From Oligoflexia bacterium (GTDB lineage Bacteria; Bdellovibrionota; Bdellovibrionia; Bdellovibrionales; Bdellovibrionaceae): a stretch of 64,000 nucleotides of DNA. The notes below the pieces were generated by a model. That model had not been told where the DNA came from, did not search any database, and saw nothing but the letters and a program-made list of their open reading frames with translations. The position numbers and the translations under genes were made by a program. Shown here piece after piece: positions 1-10,278 of the stretch. The stretch's first letter is position 1. The number at the start of each line of letters is the position of its first letter. The stretch covers positions 1-64,000 of the forward strand of contig BOLD01000009.1 in NCBI GenBank assembly GCA_016861345.1. Direction: 5' to 3'.

Positions 1-96
1 AGAACGGCTCATGAGTATCTCAGGGACTATAAAGTATTTTGCGAAAGCACCGAACAGGGGCAAGTACTAGTAGCTGATCTCAAAAAAGCAGCATGA
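1..96 (+). CDS. 3' end of an upstream CDS, truncated by the window edge (...RTAHEYLRDYKVFCESTEQGQVLVADLKKAA*)
   Basis: Open frame 1 from base 1 to TGA at 94-96; product not identifiable. Confidence 0.45.
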   Translation, partial: RTAHEYLRDYKVFCESTEQGQVLVADLKKAA

Positions 97-221
97 TCTT
101 GCTGACAAACTCAACCTCGGCCTACATTTGGTCTAGTTTTTTATGTCTCATTTAAGGATTTCAATAATTTTGCCGATGAATTTGACGCATGAATGTTTAA
201 CTATTTAAGGAGCGACCACGG

Positions 222-2060
222 ATGGGAGCAAAAAACATACGCACAGCACAAGAATCGACAACTTATGCGCGTTTTGATCAATTGGATGGACATCATCCCT
301 GGATGGACATCATCCCCGATGGACATATTCCATATAAAGTCCGCGAACTTCGTACTGGTGAAATCGCCTATTTTAATTTTGTTCTCGCAAAAGAGATGGG
401 GCTCATTCCCTCTACCCATCCTCAACAAATGACATCTGAGTTAAAAGAAAAAATCATTCAAACTTTCTCTCTTCAAATCATTAATGAGTACGATGAATTA
501 AATAACAGAAGAATTGATCCTTCAACCATTAAGCCGAAATCCTATATGGCTTCAAGATACTTGCAGCTTCAACACTCAAACAAACAAGGAAAAACCTCGG
601 GCGACGGCCGCGGGATTTGGAATGGCACCGTTGAATACAGAGGAAAAGTTTGGGATGTCAGCTCTAGAGGAACCGGGGTCACCCGCCTTTCTCCTGGAGC
701 TGTAGAAGCGAACCGCCCACTAAAAACTGGGGGTACAGAGTTTGGCTACGGCTGCGGGCAAGCTGAAATTGATGAACTCTATGGAGCTGCCATACTTGCA
801 GAAATCATGCACTTACAGGGAATTCACACCGAACGAGTTCTCTGCATCATTGATCTGGGAAAAGGCTATGGAATCGGAGTCCGCGCAGCGCCGAACTTAC
901 TTCGCCCCGCTCATTTATTTCTTTATCTCAAACAAAATCGGCTGAAAGATTTAAAGAACGGCTTTGAATATCTGATGCAAAGACAAATCAAGAATGGCAA
1001 GTGGCACCCCAAATCTCGGGGCACAAATCGCTATATGGAATTTTGTGAATACATTGGAAAATCTTTCGCCAATTTCACAGCCCAACTCGATATTGATTAT
1101 ATTTTTGCCTGGCTGGATTGGGATGGGGATAACGTTCTTGCGGACGCGGGCATTATTGACTACGGCAGCGTTCGACAATTTGGAATCAGACATGACCGCT
1201 ACCGCTACGACGATGTCGAACGATTCTCAACAAATCTCAATGAACAACGCCAAAAGGCTCGACTGATTGTCCAAGTTTTTGTTCAAATTGCCGACTATTT
1301 AAAAACGGGCAAAAAGAATCCAATGAAGGACTACAGCAAACATCCCATTGTTCAGCAGTTTAATGTTCAGTTTGCCCAAGCGCGAGCCCACCGACTACTC
1401 TACCGAATGGGGTTCTCAGAAACGCAGAGAAAAAATATTCTTAAAGAAAAAGACCTCTTTAACCAATTTGATAAAGAATTTTCATATTTCGAACGAGCTA
1501 AAGTCAGCGGAAACGAACAAAAAGTTCCTGATGGCGTTAACCACCCCGCACTTTTCAATGTCCGCTCTCTATTAAAGGAGCTGCCCGAATTTCTTTTCAA
1601 AAACGGATTTAACTCGGCCCTGATGCCTGAGGATATTTTCTTTAAAAAAATTCTGTCTTCATTTGCGAAGTCCCATGATGCAAGAATGGGAAGCAAGCAT
1701 AAAGGCAATATTCAAAACTTTCAGCGCCTTTATAAAATGCTTGTGATCGCCGCCTCTGGAAAGCAAAAACCAGAGCAGATCCTGCCAGGAATCATTCAGC
1801 GAGCTCAAAAACTGAATAGTGAAAATCGGATTACTGGAAATGCCCTGATCCAAATCGTCAACGAAATCATCGCTCAACTGAAAAAAGGCATGCCGATTAA
1901 GGAAGTTCAGCAGATCATTGATCAGCTGATCTTCGCTCAAAGCGGAATGCCCGAAGTCCACGTCAGCAAGTACTTTGACCAAAAGCCAAGGTTGATGACC
2001 CGTGCTGACCTTTACGGAAAAATATTAAATCTGGTGAGCGAACATAAAGAGGATATTTAA
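222..2060 (+). CDS. SelO/YdiU-like pseudokinase family protein (divergent)
   Basis: 612 aa; SGDGR, RGTGVTRLSPGA and DWDGDNVLADAGIIDYGSVRQFG resemble SelO motifs; SD AAGGAG upstream of the ATG. Confidence 0.65.
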   Translation: MGAKNIRTAQESTTYARFDQLDGHHPWMDIIPDGHIPYKVRELRTGEIAYFNFVLAKEMGLIPSTHPQQMTSELKEKIIQTFSLQIINEYDELNNRRIDPSTIKPKSYMASRYLQLQHSNKQGKTSGDGRGIWNGTVEYRGKVWDVSSRGTGVTRLSPGAVEANRPLKTGGTEFGYGCGQAEIDELYGAAILAEIMHLQGIHTERVLCIIDLGKGYGIGVRAAPNLLRPAHLFLYLKQNRLKDLKNGFEYLMQRQIKNGKWHPKSRGTNRYMEFCEYIGKSFANFTAQLDIDYIFAWLDWDGDNVLADAGIIDYGSVRQFGIRHDRYRYDDVERFSTNLNEQRQKARLIVQVFVQIADYLKTGKKNPMKDYSKHPIVQQFNVQFAQARAHRLLYRMGFSETQRKNILKEKDLFNQFDKEFSYFERAKVSGNEQKVPDGVNHPALFNVRSLLKELPEFLFKNGFNSALMPEDIFFKKILSSFAKSHDARMGSKHKGNIQNFQRLYKMLVIAASGKQKPEQILPGIIQRAQKLNSENRITGNALIQIVNEIIAQLKKGMPIKEVQQIIDQLIFAQSGMPEVHVSKYFDQKPRLMTRADLYGKILNLVSEHKEDI

Positions 2061-2072
2061 AGCTCTCTCAAC

Positions 2073-2708
2073 TTACAGCTCTTTGAGCTTTTCTCTGACC
2101 CACTGACGAATGATCGGATACTCTTCGTCTTCAAGGGTGTGTTCTTTGTTGAATTCGACCCAGTCAATTTGAAGGCCGATTTTACGAAGCTTTTCCACCC
2201 CGTACTTGGTGTCTTCAAGTGGTAAAACATCATCCTTTGTCCCGTGGGTCAGAAGCCAAGGCGTCTGATTTGCTCGGGGATGAATTTGTTTTTTCCATCT
2301 TGGGAAAAATTGAAAATACCCACTCACGCCCACCACACCGCCAAATCTGCGGGGATAATGAAGGGCCAAGTCTGTGCTCACCAAACAGCCTTGAGAGAAT
2401 CCAAAAAGAAAAATATTTTCTGGCTTCCAGCCTTGATTTTCAAGATCACTGAGAAGCTGAAACATCTTTTCACGAATCCGGCGAACACCATCTCGTTGAT
2501 AGGGGGGCTCGCCGTACCAACTGTAGCCATCATCAAATTTTTTGGGCGCATTGAGGAGCAGATAATTCACATCTTTGAACTGCATTTCATTATGAAAGTC
2601 TTTAAATGGCTTTAAACTATCGCCCTTACCATGAAGAACGATCATCAACTTGTCCGTTGGCTTTTCAGAGGGAATAAAATGAGATTGAAACAAGTCTGTC
2701 TTAATCAT
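2073..2708 (-). CDS. Phospholipase/carboxylesterase family alpha/beta hydrolase
   Basis: HGKGDS, FGFSQGCLVS nucleophile elbow, GTKDDVLP and EHTL. Confidence 0.8.
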   Translation of the reverse strand: MIKTDLFQSHFIPSEKPTDKLMIVLHGKGDSLKPFKDFHNEMQFKDVNYLLLNAPKKFDDGYSWYGEPPYQRDGVRRIREKMFQLLSDLENQGWKPENIFLFGFSQGCLVSTDLALHYPRRFGGVVGVSGYFQFFPRWKKQIHPRANQTPWLLTHGTKDDVLPLEDTKYGVEKLRKIGLQIDWVEFNKEHTLEDEEYPIIRQWVREKLKEL

Positions 2709-4266
2709 AGCACTTCATCCAGGCTTGAGCTTTTTGAAGTTGAGGATCTTCACCGCTGACCTCGGCCAAGTCCATCCAAACAACTGAGTCTGTGCTGCAC
2801 TTCATCTGCTGAAGCCATGTCAATGATTGAGGGCCAGCCCACATGTCTTTTGGTCGTACGGGATTATAGAACAACTCTTCTTCACGCTGAGAATCTGTGT
2901 TGGCAAAAGCAACTTGAATGTCAGGCTCAATGCCGACAAGTTGTGGAGTCCATCCGGATGGGAAATAGTACATCCCCTCAGTTTCAAAAAGAGCAATCTT
3001 CATGTGCGGAGCCCAAATGCGTCCGTCCTGAAAAGTTCCTTTACCAAAAGTGCGTTCTCCGACCAAGGTGGCTCTGTTGTAGTCTTTGAGGGCACCGGCG
3101 ACGATTTCAGAAGCCGACGCGGAGCCAGAGTTAATCAGAACTGCCAATGGTCCCTTGTAAATGGGCTCATTTTCATTGATGTATTGATCAATGGGGTGAA
3201 GAGTCTCAACATATCTTGTTTCAAATAAGGGCTTACCTTTATCAAGAAATAATCCCAAGATACAAGCGGCCTCTTCAACCTGACCGCCAGGGTTATCACG
3301 CAGGTCTAAAAGAATTCCCCGAACTCCTTGTTCCTTGAGTGTCACAAGCTGATGCCGAGTTTGAAGACAGGTGTCTTTTGCAAATTTATGTAAGGTAATC
3401 AGTCCCAAGTACTTATCACCAGGGAGCATTCTGGCGCTCACACTTGGGGCCATGTATTCGGATTTAATCAGCTCAATGTATTTGTCTTGAACTTTGTTTC
3501 CAAGATTTCTCTCGATCAATAAGCTGAGCCGGTCCCCTGTTTTTAGCTTTAGCAGATCAGCAAATTGAGCAGGATGAAGGGTGGCCACATCAATGCCATT
3601 AATATGTTTAATGCGGTCACCTTTTCTTAAGCCCGATTTTGCTGCCGGAGAATTCTCAAAAACTTTTCTGACAACAGCGAGCTGATTTTGGCGTTTGGCT
3701 ATAAATCCCAAGTTGTTCATTCGAGAATCACTGCGGGCTACGATTTCCTCGTAAAAAGAAAGCGGAAGAATATAGGTGTGAGGATCTCTTGAGATCGAGT
3801 AGTGACCATTGATTCCCGCAGCGACAGAAGTTTGAAACTCTGGTGGCTTGATATGGTTTGCTTTTAGCTCTTCCCAGATATTGATGAACGAACGGGAGAG
3901 TCGGACTTGAGACTGATAAACCTTTTCCCACTGAGCCATATCTTGTTTTTCACTCAGTCGCTTTGCAATTTGGTCTCTGGTCATTTTCACAAGAGCGCCG
4001 GATTCGGTCAGTTTTAAGTTGTACTTCTCACTGACAACACTCATTGAGTTCACACAAGACAAAAATGACTTTTGATCCTTGTAGCAATCCTGTTCAGAAA
4101 GAAGTGAGGTCAGACTTTCTTCTTTAAGCCCACTTTCAGCCCAGTACTCATCAATACTTTTCGTCTGTCGATCCACAGATTGAACCATGCAGTTCGGAAC
4201 CAGAAGAATGACTTCAAGGCTAAGAAGAAGAAGAGCTTTATTCAATCGAGAAAGGGTTTGAATCAT
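2701..4266 (-). CDS. S41-family C-terminal processing peptidase with PDZ domain
   Basis: PDZ segment (GLRKGDRIKHINGIDV), LLDLRDNPGG, NSGSASASEIVAGAL; N-terminal hydrophobic signal. Confidence 0.85.
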   Translation of the reverse strand: MIQTLSRLNKALLLLSLEVILLVPNCMVQSVDRQTKSIDEYWAESGLKEESLTSLLSEQDCYKDQKSFLSCVNSMSVVSEKYNLKLTESGALVKMTRDQIAKRLSEKQDMAQWEKVYQSQVRLSRSFINIWEELKANHIKPPEFQTSVAAGINGHYSISRDPHTYILPLSFYEEIVARSDSRMNNLGFIAKRQNQLAVVRKVFENSPAAKSGLRKGDRIKHINGIDVATLHPAQFADLLKLKTGDRLSLLIERNLGNKVQDKYIELIKSEYMAPSVSARMLPGDKYLGLITLHKFAKDTCLQTRHQLVTLKEQGVRGILLDLRDNPGGQVEEAACILGLFLDKGKPLFETRYVETLHPIDQYINENEPIYKGPLAVLINSGSASASEIVAGALKDYNRATLVGERTFGKGTFQDGRIWAPHMKIALFETEGMYYFPSGWTPQLVGIEPDIQVAFANTDSQREEELFYNPVRPKDMWAGPQSLTWLQQMKCSTDSVVWMDLAEVSGEDPQLQKAQAWMKCYD

Positions 4267-4420
4267 GGGTCAATTTATACCCTAACCCATTGATATTATG
4301 CCATATTTTTAGTTTTATATTGAAAGAGATTCAGAACTGTTCAGAAGATAGTCAGGTCTTGCCCTGGCCCCCATTTCTCATCTAAAACTGAATGAGCACT
4401 AAAATAATAAGGGATTTCGA

Positions 4421-5389
4421 ATGATTATCGTGACCGGGGCAAATGGATTTATTGGCAGCGCTTTTGTATGGGAATTAAACCAAAATGGCATTGAAGAAAT
4501 CACTTGCGTTGATACCGTCGGAATCGACACCCGCCCCGAGCCCCTGAAAAAGCGCAAATACTCTCGTTTTCTCCTGAAAGATCAGCTCTGGGATTATCTC
4601 AATAGCCCCGAGGCTCAAAAAGTTTCCTGGATCATCCACATGGGTGCAAACTCATCAACAACGGAAACGAATTGGGATCATTTACTTGAAAACAACACTG
4701 TGTACTCTCAGCGAATTTTTCAATGGTGTGCCGAGAATAAAAAAAATCTCATCTACGCCAGCAGTGCTGCGACCTATGGAGCTGGTGAACAGGGTTACGA
4801 TGACACTTTTGACTCTGAAAAATTAAAACCCCTCAATCTTTATGGCGAGTCCAAAGTTTTGATGGATCGATGGGCTGTTCAGCAAACGAAAACTCCACCC
4901 CATTGGTACGGACTTAAATTTTTTAATGTCTATGGACCAAACGAGTATCACAAAGACGCAATGGCAAGTCTTGTGTTTAAGGCCTATCAGCAAATTCTCG
5001 CCACTGGGGAATTAAAGCTCTTTAAGTCCTATCTTCCTGAATACAAAGATGGGGAGCAAATGCGAGACTTTATCTACGTCAAAGAAGTCACTAGTTGGAT
5101 GATAGAGTTGATGAAAAAAACTCCGGCCTCTGGAATTTACAATATGGGTGCCGGCAAAGCTCGAACTTGGGTTGATCTGGCGCATGCAGCCTTTTCATCT
5201 CTGAATCGACCTGACAACGTGAAGTTTATTGATATGCCAGATAACATAAAAAACCAATACCAATACTTCACTGAGTCTCGAATGGAAAAATGGTTGAAAA
5301 ATGGTATGAGCCCTTCAAAATGGTCTATCGAGGCTGGGGTTAAAGACTATATCCAAAACTATCTCTCTCAAAAGGACCCCTACCTCTAA
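4421..5389 (+). CDS. hldD: ADP-L-glycero-D-manno-heptose-6-epimerase
   Basis: MIIVTGANGFIGSAFVWELN; YASSAATYG; LYGESKVLMD; FFNVYGPNEYHK. Confidence 0.88.
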   Translation: MIIVTGANGFIGSAFVWELNQNGIEEITCVDTVGIDTRPEPLKKRKYSRFLLKDQLWDYLNSPEAQKVSWIIHMGANSSTTETNWDHLLENNTVYSQRIFQWCAENKKNLIYASSAATYGAGEQGYDDTFDSEKLKPLNLYGESKVLMDRWAVQQTKTPPHWYGLKFFNVYGPNEYHKDAMASLVFKAYQQILATGELKLFKSYLPEYKDGEQMRDFIYVKEVTSWMIELMKKTPASGIYNMGAGKARTWVDLAHAAFSSLNRPDNVKFIDMPDNIKNQYQYFTESRMEKWLKNGMSPSKWSIEAGVKDYIQNYLSQKDPYL

Positions 5390-5401
5390 AAGAGGTCCAC
5401 C

Positions 5402-7105
5402 ATGAGTCAGACATTTGATCAAATTCCAAACCACCTTCGAAAGTATGTGGTCGAACAAAATTATGAAAAATACACTTCAATTGATCAAGCCTGCTGGAGA
5501 TTTGTTCTTCGTCAACTGAAAGATTTTTTATCTAAAAATGCTCACGAGTCATATCTAGATGGATTAGAAAAAACAGGAATCAGTATCGAAAAAATTCCGC
5601 ATATCTCTGATATCTCAAAAAAGATTGAAAAATTTGGATGGCGAGCAATCCCTGTCAGTGGATTTATTCCCCCTGCTGCCTTTATGGAAATGCAGTCGCT
5701 CAGTATATTACCCATCGCCAGTGACATGCGCCAGCTGGGGCATCTGATGTACACTCCGGCTCCAGACATTGTTCACGAGGCCGCAGGTCACGCCCCAATT
5801 CTGGTTCATCCTGAATTTGCAGCCTATCTCAAGCAATATGCCCAGGTTGCCAAAAAAGCAATCATCAGCAAAGAAGACCTTGATGTGTACGAGGCCATCC
5901 GGGTTCTCAGTGACATGAAAGAAAATCCTGAATCGACAGAGGCAGAAATTGAAGCTGCCCAAAAACACCTCGAGCAGGTCACAAAAAACACGACTCATTT
6001 AAGCGAGGCCGCGGAACTTGCCCGAATGAATTGGTGGACGGCTGAGTACGGCCTGATTGGTGACGAGAAAAATCCAAAGATTTACGGAGCTGGGCTACTG
6101 AGCTCTGTTGGGGAATCTCGGTGGTGTTTGAGCGACAAGGTGAAGAAAATTCCGATGAGTTTAGATTGTCTGAAATATTCTTATGACATCACTGAGCCTC
6201 AGCCCCAACTTTTTGTGACTCCCAATTTTCAAAAATTAGGAGAAATTTTAGAAGAAATGGCAAGTGGGATGGCTTATCGCACGGGCGGAATTCAGGGACT
6301 GAAAAAGGCCCTGCAAGCTCAAAGTGTGAACACAGCTGAATTTAATACAGGTATTCAAATTTCAGGAGTGCTGACGAAATATATTTGCGATGAGAAAAAT
6401 CAAGTGGCCTATCTGCAGTTTTCTGGTCCTTCACAACTTTCTTATCAAGATCATGAACTAAAAGGTCATGACCGCCGCTACCATCAGGCGGGATATGGCA
6501 CAGCAGTTGGCCCTTGGAAAAATAAAGTCGACCTCACCGTGGGAAAAAATCTCACCCTTGAGTACACTTCTGGTGTCAAGGTTCAGGGCGATCTTGTCTC
6601 TGCTCTTTATCAAGATGAAAAACTGATTCTTCTCAGTTTTCAAAATTGCGTTGTGACCTATAAGAATCAAACTTTGTTTGATCCTGCCTGGGGCACCTAT
6701 GATCTTGCAGTTGGAGAAAAAGTTATTTCTGTTTTTGGAGGCCCCGCTGACCGGGTGGCTTATGGAGAAGTTGAAGACTTTCCAGCGAAGCGGGTTCCGA
6801 AAAGAACTTTCTCTGAGAAGGAATTACTTCAACAAAAAATATATTTAGAAATTCGCGAATTAAGAGAGAAAAAGATTTCTGGGATTGAGCTTGAAAAAAA
6901 GCTAACTGACTTACTCGATGTCCAAGGTAAGAATTTTCCCGAGGATTGGCTTTTTGTACTCGAAGCTTATGAGCTTTCGCTGAATAGAAGTGAGAATTTA
7001 AAACTTCAATATCAACTCAAATCTGATTTGATCAAGTTTGCAGAAGCACAGCCTGAAAATAAAAGTATTATCGAAGACGGCTTGCGGCTGGCGAAGGAAA
7101 TTTAA
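5402..7105 (+). CDS. Aromatic amino acid hydroxylase (phenylalanine 4-monooxygenase family) with long C-terminal extension
   Basis: DIVHEAAGHAPILVHPEFAAYL metal-binding motif; WWTAEYGLIG; IYGAGLLSSVGE. Confidence 0.88.
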   Translation: MSQTFDQIPNHLRKYVVEQNYEKYTSIDQACWRFVLRQLKDFLSKNAHESYLDGLEKTGISIEKIPHISDISKKIEKFGWRAIPVSGFIPPAAFMEMQSLSILPIASDMRQLGHLMYTPAPDIVHEAAGHAPILVHPEFAAYLKQYAQVAKKAIISKEDLDVYEAIRVLSDMKENPESTEAEIEAAQKHLEQVTKNTTHLSEAAELARMNWWTAEYGLIGDEKNPKIYGAGLLSSVGESRWCLSDKVKKIPMSLDCLKYSYDITEPQPQLFVTPNFQKLGEILEEMASGMAYRTGGIQGLKKALQAQSVNTAEFNTGIQISGVLTKYICDEKNQVAYLQFSGPSQLSYQDHELKGHDRRYHQAGYGTAVGPWKNKVDLTVGKNLTLEYTSGVKVQGDLVSALYQDEKLILLSFQNCVVTYKNQTLFDPAWGTYDLAVGEKVISVFGGPADRVAYGEVEDFPAKRVPKRTFSEKELLQQKIYLEIRELREKKISGIELEKKLTDLLDVQGKNFPEDWLFVLEAYELSLNRSENLKLQYQLKSDLIKFAEAQPENKSIIEDGLRLAKEI

Positions 7106-7322
7106 GGCCTGTCCCAAAACAGAGATACTCGCTGATGATTACACTCACCGCAAGTCAGCATAGCTCTAAAAGCTGGAGGCTTATCATAAAACCTCGCTAG
7201 AATATTCTTAAGCTACATAAATAAATTTATTTTACAAGGGATGGCAATTCATTTTTGCCTTGGGACAATGCTAGAAAAGAAATAGAATAGCGGCTCTGCT
7301 TAATAATTAATAGGAGCTCAAA

Positions 7323-8936
7323 ATGCCATTTTCCTACCAACCTATTTTTGAAAAACAAAAAGACACAACGACATATCGCTTAATCTCAAAGGATGGTGTC
7401 GAAGTTAAAAATTTTGATGGAAAAGAATATTTATCCGTTCAGCCTGAAGCTCTTGCCCAATTGGCAGAGGTTGCTCTGGATGATGTCTCACACTTACTTC
7501 GAACCTCTCACCTTGAAAAATTAGAAAAGATTTTAAAAGACCCCGAGTCCTCGGATAATGATCGATTTGTGGCCACAGATCTTCTTCGCAATGCTGTGAT
7601 TGCAGCAGAGCGAGTTTTCCCCTCTTGTCAGGACACTGGCACTGCCATTGTGCTTGGAAAAAAGGGCGAGCGAGTGATCACAGGTGTTGACGATAAAGAG
7701 CCACTCTCTTTGGGAATCTACAATACCTATCAGAAAAAAAATCTGCGTTACTCGCAAATGGCCCCGCTTTCGATGTATGAAGAAAAAAATACGGGCGACA
7801 ACTTGCCTGCTCAAATTGATCTTTATTCGGATGTCGGCAACGAATACAGCTTTTTATTTTTAGCTAAGGGCGGCGGTAGCGCCAACAAGTCTTACCTGTA
7901 TCAAAAGACAAAAGCTCTTCTGAATCCCAAGAGCATGGAAAAATTTATTCTTGAAGCTCTAGGCTCGCTCGGAACAGCCGCCTGCCCCCCTTACCACTTG
8001 GCACTTGTGATTGGCGGAACCTCTGCCGAAGATGTTTTAAAAACCGTCAAACTCGCATCAGCGGGATATCTGGATCATCTTCCAACGGCTGGAAATGATA
8101 AAGGTCGCGCCTTCCGAGATCTTGAAATGGAAGCCCAAGTTGAAAAGTTAGCCCGCCAAACAGGAATTGGAGCACAGTTTGGTGGAAAATACTTTGTTCA
8201 CGACGTGCGCGTGATCCGCATGCCTCGTCACGGGGCTTCGTGTCCAGTGGGAATCGGCGTGAGCTGCTCTGCCGATCGTAATATCAAAGGAAAAATTACC
8301 AAAGATGGAATTTTCATTGAGCAGCTCGAAGAGCATCCAGCTCGCTTTTTGCCAACGAACATTAAAGATGGAAATCAGCCCGCTGTGAATATTGATCTGA
8401 ATCAACCCATTGAGCAAACACTGAAAACCCTGAGCGGCTTAAAAGTTTCAACCCGAGTCATGCTGAGTGGACCAATGATTGTTGCTCGCGACGTGGCTCA
8501 CGCGAAGATCGTTGATATTCTCGATAAAACTGGGGATGTTCCAGAATATTTCAAAAAATATGCAGTTTACTATGCCGGTCCAGCAAAAACTCCTCAAGGC
8601 TTTGCTTCGGGATCATTTGGTCCAACAACATCAGAACGCATGGACCCCTATGTCGGCCGATTTCAAGCAGTGAAAGGCTCTATGATTATGCTGGGTAAAG
8701 GAAATCGCTCAGCTCAGGTCACTGAAGCCTGCAAACAGTACGGTGGATTCTACCTAGGATCAATCGGTGGCCCAGCCGCTCGCCTTGGAAAAGAGTGCAT
8801 CTCGAAAGTGGAGGTCCTTGAATTTAAAGAGCTCGGCATGGAAGCCATTTGGAAAATTGAAGTTAAAGATTTCCCTGCCTTTATTATTGTTGATGACAAA
8901 GGAAATGACTTTTTTAAAACCGTAGTCAAAGTTTAG
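7323..8936 (+). CDS. Fumarate hydratase, class I
   Basis: [37 protein letters not shown]; class I fumarase length and organisation. Confidence 0.9.
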   Translation: MPFSYQPIFEKQKDTTTYRLISKDGVEVKNFDGKEYLSVQPEALAQLAEVALDDVSHLLRTSHLEKLEKILKDPESSDNDRFVATDLLRNAVIAAERVFPSCQDTGTAIVLGKKGERVITGVDDKEPLSLGIYNTYQKKNLRYSQMAPLSMYEEKNTGDNLPAQIDLYSDVGNEYSFLFLAKGGGSANKSYLYQKTKALLNPKSMEKFILEALGSLGTAACPPYHLALVIGGTSAEDVLKTVKLASAGYLDHLPTAGNDKGRAFRDLEMEAQVEKLARQTGIGAQFGGKYFVHDVRVIRMPRHGASCPVGIGVSCSADRNIKGKITKDGIFIEQLEEHPARFLPTNIKDGNQPAVNIDLNQPIEQTLKTLSGLKVSTRVMLSGPMIVARDVAHAKIVDILDKTGDVPEYFKKYAVYYAGPAKTPQGFASGSFGPTTSERMDPYVGRFQAVKGSMIMLGKGNRSAQVTEACKQYGGFYLGSIGGPAARLGKECISKVEVLEFKELGMEAIWKIEVKDFPAFIIVDDKGNDFFKTVVKV

Positions 8937-8937
8937 C

Positions 8938-10272
8938 ATGACCAAGAAGCCCAAAAAACCCCTTGATGAAATCAAATCAAAGATTTTTTCTCGAGGGCTT
9001 GCTTTGGCAAAAACTTCTCTGAAGACTGGTTCTAAAATTGCTGCCCACAGCATTTCTACTCTTTTATCCGATGATCAAATTAAAAAAGAAAAATGGGAAA
9101 AGCTTATCCTTCGTCAAACTGAAATTTGGACAGAACAATTAGGAGAGCTGAAAGGCAGTCTGATGAAGGCCGGTCAGCTGCTTTCGATTTATGGAGAATT
9201 TTTTTTACCCCAAGAGGCCAACGAAATTCTTAAAAAACTACAGCAGGATTCCCAACCCGTTCGCTGGGAAAAAATGAAAGCTATTCTCAACAAAGAGCTT
9301 GGCCCTGAAAAACTGAACCAGCTTAAGATCCATCACGAGGCCATCGGTACAGCTTCTTTAGGTCAAGTCCATCAGGCCGAAAATCGCTCAACGGGTGACT
9401 TGCTTGCTATGAAAATTCAATATCCCGGGGTCGAAGCCGCAATTGATTCAGATCTGAAGGCGCTGAAAAACCTGCTCTCACTGGCTAAAATTTTGCCTGA
9501 GAACCTGCGGACAGATTACCTTTTTAAAGAAGTCAAAGCCATGCTTCAGCAGGAAACAAAATATGACCTAGAGGCCATTGAAACCCAAGATTATCGAAAT
9601 CGCCTTAAAGACTTTCCCGAATTTGTTGTTCCCCAAGTTTACCCAGAGTTTTCCACATCAAAAGTTCTGACCACCTCATTTGAGATGGGATTAAGAGCTG
9701 ATGACTCTCTTATTCAATCTCTCTCCCAAGAAAGACGAAATCGACTGGGCTTGATGTTTCTTGAACTTTATTTCTTAGAGCTTTTCCAATGGGGAGTTGT
9801 TCAAACCGATCCCCACCTTGGAAATTATAAAATCCGCTTAAAGTCCGACGGACAAGATCAGCTTGTCCTTCTCGATTTTGGAGCGATGAGAAAATACAGT
9901 CCCGAATTTTTATCTTCTTACCATCGCATGATTCGAGCTGGACTTCAAAATGATCGCTCTGAGCTTGAGTCCGCAGCAAAGGATCTCAAATTTCTGCACG
10001 AATCAGACAACCCTCGCTTAAAGGATTTATTCATCGAGTTTTGCCTAATGACGATGGAGCCCTTTCGGGGTGGAGACTTTGATTGGAAAAATACGGATTT
10101 GCCAAAGAGAGCTTCTCAAAAAGTCTTCCAGATCATTCAAGAGTTTCACTTTCGCCCTCCGCCAAGTGAAATTATTTTCCTGAATCGAAAAACAGGCGGG
10201 GTCTTTATCTTTCTGTCGGTGCTTGGCGCCAAAATTAATGCTCGCCCTTTGCTTGAAAAGTATTTAACTTAA
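8938..10272 (+). CDS. AarF/ABC1/UbiB kinase family protein
   Basis: KGSLMKAGQLLS; GTASLGQVHQA; DPHLGNYKI; VLLDFGAMR. Confidence 0.88.
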   Translation: MTKKPKKPLDEIKSKIFSRGLALAKTSLKTGSKIAAHSISTLLSDDQIKKEKWEKLILRQTEIWTEQLGELKGSLMKAGQLLSIYGEFFLPQEANEILKKLQQDSQPVRWEKMKAILNKELGPEKLNQLKIHHEAIGTASLGQVHQAENRSTGDLLAMKIQYPGVEAAIDSDLKALKNLLSLAKILPENLRTDYLFKEVKAMLQQETKYDLEAIETQDYRNRLKDFPEFVVPQVYPEFSTSKVLTTSFEMGLRADDSLIQSLSQERRNRLGLMFLELYFLELFQWGVVQTDPHLGNYKIRLKSDGQDQLVLLDFGAMRKYSPEFLSSYHRMIRAGLQNDRSELESAAKDLKFLHESDNPRLKDLFIEFCLMTMEPFRGGDFDWKNTDLPKRASQKVFQIIQEFHFRPPPSEIIFLNRKTGGVFIFLSVLGAKINARPLLEKYLT

Positions 10273-10278
10273 GCTGAC

